Assembly: GCA_964443145.1 (NCBI GenBank)
Contig: CAYUBS010000088.1
Span: 1 to 12,971, forward strand
DNA from: JAHEFT01 sp964443145
GTDB lineage: Bacteria > Pseudomonadota > Gammaproteobacteria > Xanthomonadales > SZUA-36
Direction: 5' to 3'
Length of the DNA: 12,971 bases
Below the pieces are notes generated by a model. The model did not search any database, had not been told where the DNA came from, and saw nothing but the letters and a program-made list of their open reading frames with translations. Positions 8,589 through 12,971 of this stretch are shown here, one piece after another (position 1 is the stretch's first letter; each line of letters starts with the position of its first letter). The position numbers were made by a program, and so were the translations under genes.

Positions 8589-9908
8589 CTATGTTTGTAC
8601 GCCGTGCAGCGCTTCCATTTCCGGAAGATCGCGTCCGCTGTAGTCCTCTGGTTGCTGCCTTCTGTGCGTGATTCCGATTGAAACGTGCATCCAGATCAAA
8701 GCGATCGTGGTAATCACGGTCAGTAACATGAAACAGCTGGTCCAGACACCGATCATGTCGTTCATAATGCCGAACGTGATGGGCAGCACGAATCCGCCCA
8801 GTCCACCGATCAGTCCGACAATGCCACCTACCGAACCCACGTTATCCGGGTAATACACCGGGATATGCTTGTAAACGGCGGCCTTGCCCAGTGACATGAA
8901 AAAGCCCAGGACAATTGTGACCGTCACGAAGAACCACAAGGGGATAGCGATCGTGAACGCAATCGGGCCCGAAATACCATCAACTACATATTTCGTGGCG
9001 GGATAAGAAAGAATGAATGTGCATACGATGCTGGCGAAGAAGGTCCAGTACATCACGCGTCGTGCGCCGATACGATCTGATAACCAACCGCCCAGTGCCC
9101 GGAATATACTGCCTGGCAAGGCGTAGGCAGCTGCCAGCATGCCGGCTGTTTTCAGTTCAAGACCGTAGGTTCCCACATAGTAGCGGGGCAGCCACAGCGC
9201 CAGGGCGACAAAAGCACCAAAAACAAAGAAATAATAGAGAGAGAACCGCCAGACCTGAAGGTGTCTGAGCGGATGGAGTTGTTCCATGAAACTGGCATGT
9301 TTGATGCCTTTTTCCCTGCGCTCACTTAGCGCCGGGTCATCCTGGGAGAAAACGTAGAACAGGATCGCCGTGATGCCAATAATCACCGCGTAAACTTGCG
9401 CCACACCCTGCCATCTTCCATCCATGGCAATCAGCAGGAAAGGCGCGCCGAAGTTGGTGATCGCCGCACCCACGTTACCCATTCCGAAAATACCCAGCGC
9501 CGTGCCCTGGCGTTCCTTGGGATACCATTTTGAAACGTAGGTGATACCTACAGAGAACCCGCCACCGGCCAGGCCGACACCCAGCGCGGCGATCAGAAAC
9601 ATGTAATAACTGGATACCAGGGTGAGCATGAAGGCAGCCACGGCCGTAGCCAGCATCTGCACGGTAAAGATCAAGCGCCCACCGTATTGATCGGCCCATA
9701 TTCCAAGAAAAATCCGGCTCAGCGAACCGGTTAAGATCGGCGTAGCAACCAGGATGCCGAATTGGGTGTCACTCAGGCCCAATTCGCCTTTGATCTTCAT
9801 ACCGATGATGGAAAAAATGGTCCAAACTGCAAAACAAACCGTAAATGCCAGTGTGCTGTTTGTCAGCGCCCGGGTCTGTCGCCCCGGTGTTACATTCTCC
9901 AGGCTCAT
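8589..9908 (-). CDS. narK1: NarK1-type nitrate/proton MFS transporter
   Basis: This 439-residue MFS protein has about 12 hydrophobic segments and is first in the nar operon. It resembles the NarK1/NasA type I group, generally held to be nitrate/proton symporters that start nitrate uptake before nitrite is available for exchange. The first nitrate signature is seen at about 110-147 (GVGLAGGGFSVGITYVSKWY, then GIFGMGNVGAA), and the second at about 340-376 (VGGIVGLIGGLGGFVLP). The two likely nitrate-binding arginines are R65 (GSLSRIFLG) and R270 (GSIFRALGG). It is clearly different in sequence from its neighbour, so the pair is not a recent duplication. The start at 9906-9908 has GGAGAGG just upstream, and the intergenic region before it should hold the operon promoter. 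The hydrophilic C-terminal tail (about 415-439) is not assigned a function. Confidence 0.93.
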   Translation of the reverse strand: MSLENVTPGRQTRALTNSTLAFTVCFAVWTIFSIIGMKIKGELGLSDTQFGILVATPILTGSLSRIFLGIWADQYGGRLIFTVQMLATAVAAFMLTLVSSYYMFLIAALGVGLAGGGFSVGITYVSKWYPKERQGTALGIFGMGNVGAAITNFGAPFLLIAMDGRWQGVAQVYAVIIGITAILFYVFSQDDPALSERREKGIKHASFMEQLHPLRHLQVWRFSLYYFFVFGAFVALALWLPRYYVGTYGLELKTAGMLAAAYALPGSIFRALGGWLSDRIGARRVMYWTFFASIVCTFILSYPATKYVVDGISGPIAFTIAIPLWFFVTVTIVLGFFMSLGKAAVYKHIPVYYPDNVGSVGGIVGLIGGLGGFVLPITFGIMNDMIGVWTSCFMLLTVITTIALIWMHVSIGITHRRQQPEDYSGRDLPEMEALHGVQT

Positions 9909-9988
9909 TGCCCTCTCCCATACGTCAAATGCATATCAGGAAAGACTAGCTGGATTGGCTAATTGATGTACGGAAAATGAGTGTAATG

Positions 9989-10002
9989 TTGACCTGCGTC
10001 AG
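9989..10002 (-). promoter_or_regulatory. Candidate FNR/ANR/Dnr-type operator upstream of narK1
   Basis: On the minus strand this reads CTGAC-GCAG-GTCAA. The FNR-family consensus is TTGAT-N4-ATCAA. The site keeps the TGAC-N4-GTCA symmetry and the correct 4-bp spacer, with 7 of 10 consensus bases. Its centre is about 87 bp before the narK1 start codon. If it acts at the usual -41.5 position, transcription would begin near 9954, leaving a leader of about 45 nt. No convincing -10 box is seen there (nearest AT-rich stretch at 9961-9967), so the assignment is tentative. Oxygen-responsive control of nar operons by FNR homologues is well established. A weaker half site lies at 9963-9976. Confidence 0.45.
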
Positions 10003-10018
10003 CAACAACAAAGGGGCT

Positions 10019-10075
10019 GGGGTCAGAGTAAAGGGACAGAGTAAATTATTTACTCTGTCCCTTTACTCTGACCCC
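10019..10075. repeat. Perfect 57-bp palindrome, REP/REPIN-like element
   Basis: The left arm at 10019-10045 starts GGGGTCAGAGTAAAGG and is matched base for base by its reverse complement at 10049-10075 (ending ACTCTGACCCC), with TTA at the centre. Each arm holds the 9-mer CAGAGTAAA twice, at 10024-10032 and 10037-10045, in a 13-bp period. The element lies between the last M16 gene (stop at 10091) and narK1 (start at 9908). The GGGGTCAGAGTAAA core resembles repeated extragenic palindromes that I recall from Gammaproteobacteria, often tied to REP-associated Y1 transposases (RAYT); that link is memory, not a search. As RNA it would form a long hairpin that could limit read-through from the M16 genes or protect their 3' end, but there is no T tract for a classical terminator. 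Confidence 0.85.
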
Positions 10076-10090
10076 CCAATTTTGCCGCTG

Positions 10091-11494
10091 CTACTCAGGG
10101 GCGTCGAGGTACTTAGCCATCTCCTCACTGATTCGGGCGCGGTCACCCACCACCACCAGCGTCATGTCATCCGGACGGAGATATTGGGTCGCGACCCGGG
10201 AAATATCTTCAGGCGTCAGTGCATATACGCGACTGACGTATTCCGTGAGATAACTGTCGTTCTGGCCATGCAATGCAACCTGGTTGAGCACGTTGATGAT
10301 CCCCTGGCGCGTTGAATTACGTAGTGTGAAGATGCCAGCCATGTAATTTTGTATGGCTGTCAATTCTTCCTGCGGCGGCGCCTCATCACGTAAGCGGTTG
10401 ATCTCAAAATATATTTCTTTCATTGCAGCGGCCGTATCATCGGTTGTGATTGCGGCTTGCTGAACCCAGTAGCCATCAAGGCGACGCACCGACACGCTGC
10501 TGCGCGGTGAATAGGTATAGCCTTTATCTTCGCGAATATTACTGGTTATACGGGAACCAAAAGAACCGCCAAGTATTGCGTTGGTCGCCAGCAAGCCGAT
10601 GTAATCCGGTTGGCTGGGATCGATGGTCGGCAAACCCAGAAAGACATTGGACTGACTGGCATTGGCGCGGTTGATGATGTCCACATACTCACGACCCTGG
10701 GCCGGCTCCGGCGGCATAACCAGAGGCTCAGGCCCGGTTTTCCAGCTACCAAAAGCTTGTTCAATAGCGGCCTTCACAGCCGCTTCATCGAACATTCCGG
10801 AAACGTAAATATGGGTGCGGCCGGCACCGAAATTGTCTTTATAAAAAGCCCGGATCTGCTCGACCGTATAGCTGTTGATTTGCTCTACGGTCGGGAACAA
10901 ACGCCCATAGGGGTGATCGCCATATAACGCCTTGCTAAAGGCAATCTGCCCCATCGTGTTGGGATCGTTCAGCGCCACTTCCACGTTGCGTACTGCATCG
11001 CGCTTCAGCCGGTCCATCTGATCGGCCGGAAAGGCCGGTTCGAGCAGAACATCAGCCAGCAAAGCCACCATACCGGGTGCAAATTCAGCCAATGCCTCAC
11101 CGGTCACGGATGTTTGATCCAGGCCGACTCCGATACTGAGACTGCCACCCATCTCAGCTGCCTCGCGCGCGACATCCTCTGCGCTTCGACTGCCGGTGCC
11201 CTCTTCCATCAGGTCGGCTGTCAAATCAGCAAGCCAGGTGTTTTCACCCTCGTTGAGATTGCCGGCCATGATGCGTGCTGAGATCGACACCTTCGGAATT
11301 GATCCGTAAGGAACCAGTGTGACCGACAGACCATTGTCCAGTTGGAACTGCTGCGTGGGCGGAAGGGTGAAGTCTTTTGGCGTTCCACCTGCCGGCGGAA
11401 CTTCCTTCGCCTTTTCCTGCGCTGATGTGTTGAAACTCACGATCATGGCGGTTGCAAGCACACAGGCCCGCAAGAGGGTCATTGAATTATCCAT
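10091..11494 (-). CDS. M16-family peptidase-like protein, probable non-catalytic partner subunit, exported
   Basis: This 467-residue protein has two M16 domains, with the first beginning near FQLDNGLSVTLVPYG (about 50-64). Where active members have HxxEH, this one has D90-L-T-A93-D94 (WLADLTADLMEEGT), so it cannot bind zinc in the usual way. In the second domain it keeps the conserved Arg and Tyr (R316 in GSRITSNIRE and Y328 in KGYTYSPRS) that line the substrate pocket in non-catalytic M16B subunits. Residues 1-25 look like a type I signal peptide with likely cleavage after NTSA, so the protein should be periplasmic. The start at 11492-11494 was chosen because AAGGAG lies seven bases upstream and because it places the signal peptide at the N-terminus; it overlaps the upstream gene by 8 bp. 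An alternative ATG lies at 11480-11482. It probably works as a heterodimer with the product of the upstream gene. Confidence 0.92.
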   Translation of the reverse strand: MDNSMTLLRACVLATAMIVSFNTSAQEKAKEVPPAGGTPKDFTLPPTQQFQLDNGLSVTLVPYGSIPKVSISARIMAGNLNEGENTWLADLTADLMEEGTGSRSAEDVAREAAEMGGSLSIGVGLDQTSVTGEALAEFAPGMVALLADVLLEPAFPADQMDRLKRDAVRNVEVALNDPNTMGQIAFSKALYGDHPYGRLFPTVEQINSYTVEQIRAFYKDNFGAGRTHIYVSGMFDEAAVKAAIEQAFGSWKTGPEPLVMPPEPAQGREYVDIINRANASQSNVFLGLPTIDPSQPDYIGLLATNAILGGSFGSRITSNIREDKGYTYSPRSSVSVRRLDGYWVQQAAITTDDTAAAMKEIYFEINRLRDEAPPQEELTAIQNYMAGIFTLRNSTRQGIINVLNQVALHGQNDSYLTEYVSRVYALTPEDISRVATQYLRPDDMTLVVVGDRARISEEMAKYLDAPE

Positions 11495-12947
11495 TGTCCT
11501 GCTCCTTTTCTGCACCGCCTGCCTCGAGCACGAGGGTGGTGCGATTGGTGGAGCGCAGATACTCAATTGCGGTCGCCTGGATCAGTTCAGGTGTCACCGC
11601 GATCATCCCCCGCTCAAACTCATTTATCCGTGCCGGGTTGTCGTCAAACAAGGCCAGTGAAGCCAACAAATCTGCCCGTCCAAACCCGAAAAAACTGTTG
11701 ATCTGGTCATAGTAAGCAGAGCGCCATTTCACCAGCGCACGATCCAGCGTTGCCTGGTCGACCGGTGAACTCTTGAACTCTTCGATCACGCCGTCGAGAA
11801 CCTTCAAAACATCTTCCCGGCTGACTCCCGAATCATGTATGAACGAAGCCGTCCACAGCATCGGGCCCTTGTAATTGAGCATATTGCCAAGCAAAGCGTT
11901 GATGCCGCCTGAGACTCCGTCAGTCATGCCGGCCTCTTTTACCAGGGCCTGGTGCAGCAGGGCATCGTCACCCTGCAGCAGGATCTGATCGATCAGGCCC
12001 ATGGCAAACCACTCGGGGGTAAGACGCTCCGGCACATGGTAGGCGAAAGCAAAACCGGGCCGGGGTGCGAGTGCGTCGACATGTATCTCGGCTTTCTCAG
12101 CCTCCTGACGTGGCTCGGCAATGTCCGGAAGCTCAATGGGTTCTGCTGATGCCGGGATCTCGGCAAAATATTTCTTGACCATTGCCAGTGCGCTTTCCGA
12201 ATCGAAATCACCAACGATCGCTATCGCCGCGTTGTTCGGGGCGTAGTATTGAGAGAAGAACGAGGCGACATCACTCACGCTGGCAGCATCCAGGTCTTCC
12301 AGATCACCGTAAAAGTTGTGTGAGTTGTACCAGTTCTCGTTGGCGACCTGGGGCATGAACAACCAGGGGAAGCCACCGTAAGGCTGGTTCAGTACGTTTA
12401 CTTTGACCTCGTTCTTAACGACGCCCTGCTGGTTAACCAGGTTCTCGCTGGTAATCGACAAACCGCGCATGCGGTCGGCCTCTGCCCAAAGCATGGTCTC
12501 CAGCTTGTGCGAGGGGACGATTTCAAAGTAATTGGTGTAGTCATAACGGGTCGAGCCGTTGAGGATGCCGCCATTGGACTGCACCAATTTGATGAACTCC
12601 ATTTTTCCCAGGTTCTCTGAACCCTGAAACATCATGTGTTCAAACAGGTGGGCAAACCCGGTGCGGTCACGCGGTTCAATGCGAAATCCGATGTTGTAAT
12701 ACACAGCCACCGTCACTACCGGCGCCGTGTCATCCTCGGACAGGATCACTTTCAGTCCGTTATCGAGGGTGTGGTAGCTCAAGCCGACTGTAAATGGCTC
12801 AATTTCAGGCCGTTCCGAAGGGGCGGCAGCAGGTGCTGTAACCTCAGCTTCGGCAGCCGCTTGATTTGATTCAGCGGGCGGTGTTGAATCTCCACAACCC
12901 GAAAGTCCGGACACGACGGCAAAGACCGTCAACCATCGCAATACCAT
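11487..12947 (-). CDS. M16-family zinc metallopeptidase, catalytic subunit, predicted lipoprotein
   Basis: This 486-residue protein carries the inverted zinc motif HxxEH as H100-L-F-E103-H104 (GFAHLFEHMMFQGSENL). E180 (VVKNEVKVN), 76 residues after H104, fits the third zinc ligand of the family. The N-terminus MVLRWLTVFAVVSGLSGC holds a lipobox (LSGC, Cys at 18). Gly at +2 suggests sorting to the outer membrane. A linker rich in Ala, Pro and Glu (about 21-48) follows, then the first peptidase domain from LDNGLKVIL. In the second domain the Arg/Tyr pair typical of partner subunits is absent (L330 and D343 in the aligned places). The start at 12945-12947 has AGGAG nine bases upstream, and the gene overlaps the following M16 gene by 8 bp, so the two are probably co-translated. 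The natural substrate is unknown; M16B proteins degrade peptides. Confidence 0.94.
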   Translation of the reverse strand: MVLRWLTVFAVVSGLSGCGDSTPPAESNQAAAEAEVTAPAAAPSERPEIEPFTVGLSYHTLDNGLKVILSEDDTAPVVTVAVYYNIGFRIEPRDRTGFAHLFEHMMFQGSENLGKMEFIKLVQSNGGILNGSTRYDYTNYFEIVPSHKLETMLWAEADRMRGLSITSENLVNQQGVVKNEVKVNVLNQPYGGFPWLFMPQVANENWYNSHNFYGDLEDLDAASVSDVASFFSQYYAPNNAAIAIVGDFDSESALAMVKKYFAEIPASAEPIELPDIAEPRQEAEKAEIHVDALAPRPGFAFAYHVPERLTPEWFAMGLIDQILLQGDDALLHQALVKEAGMTDGVSGGINALLGNMLNYKGPMLWTASFIHDSGVSREDVLKVLDGVIEEFKSSPVDQATLDRALVKWRSAYYDQINSFFGFGRADLLASLALFDDNPARINEFERGMIAVTPELIQATAIEYLRSTNRTTLVLEAGGAEKEQDNG

Positions 12948-12971
12948 GTATATCTCCTGCAGCTAATCGGC

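Noticed and set aside
6962..9908. NarK1 and NarK2 as a tandem duplication or a broken NarK1-NarK2 fusion
   Set aside because: The two proteins differ throughout, each has its own start and ribosome binding site, and they belong to different porter types.
10019..10075. Classical rho-independent terminator
   Set aside because: The stem is long and perfect, but neither strand has a run of T directly after it, so a repeat element is the better description; a role in limiting read-through remains possible.
11455..11470. Lipobox in the non-catalytic M16 protein at Cys11 (LRAC)
   Set aside because: Arg at the -2 position does not fit a lipobox and the Cys is too early in the hydrophobic region; a type I signal peptide is more likely.
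11495..11566. Longer start for the second M16 gene, adding 24 residues (MSICAPPIAPPSC...)
   Set aside because: It would bury the signal peptide inside the protein and overlap the upstream gene by 80 bp; the ATG at 11492-11494 has a good ribosome binding site and puts the signal peptide first.

Overview
The window carries an almost complete respiratory nitrate reductase operon of the narK1-narK2-narG-narH-narJ-narI-ppi type, preceded by a pair of M16-family (pitrilysin-like) peptidase genes. All real genes read on the minus strand, so transcription runs from high to low coordinates. Gene order and protein similarity, as remembered rather than searched, match denitrifying or nitrate-respiring Gammaproteobacteria; Pseudomonas aeruginosa has the same narK1K2GHJI layout followed by a PpiC-type prolyl isomerase. 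The species cannot be named from the sequence.

Layout in transcription order. First, 12947-10091: two M16 genes overlapping by 8 bp. The first encodes an exported lipoprotein with the HxxEH zinc site; the second encodes an exported partner that lacks that site but keeps the Arg/Tyr pair typical of non-catalytic M16B subunits. Then 10090-9909: a 182-bp intergenic region with a perfect 57-bp palindrome (REP/REPIN-like) and a candidate FNR/ANR/Dnr-type site. Then 9908-1: narK1 (nitrate/proton symporter type), narK2 (nitrate/nitrite antiporter type, with an unusual central insertion), narG, narH, narJ, narI and the first 82 codons of a peptidyl-prolyl isomerase gene cut by the window edge. Gaps inside the nar cluster are only 11-19 bp, and narG/narH and narH/narJ overlap as ATGA, so these genes very likely form one transcription unit.

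How the genes work together: NarK1 and NarK2 bring nitrate in and export nitrite. NarGHI oxidises quinol through the NarI b-hemes and passes electrons through the NarH iron-sulfur clusters to the NarG molybdenum site, where nitrate becomes nitrite. NarJ is the assembly chaperone, and the isomerase probably helps folding or maturation. All metal-ligand residues I checked in NarG, NarH and NarI are present, so the enzyme should be functional. The M16 pair is a separate unit with no evident link to nitrate respiration.

I see no RNA genes, CRISPR array, insertion sequence or prophage. There is no clearly new system here. The points most worth a second look are the palindrome in the nar promoter region, the complementary loss of motifs in the M16 pair, and the two extra membrane segments in NarK2.
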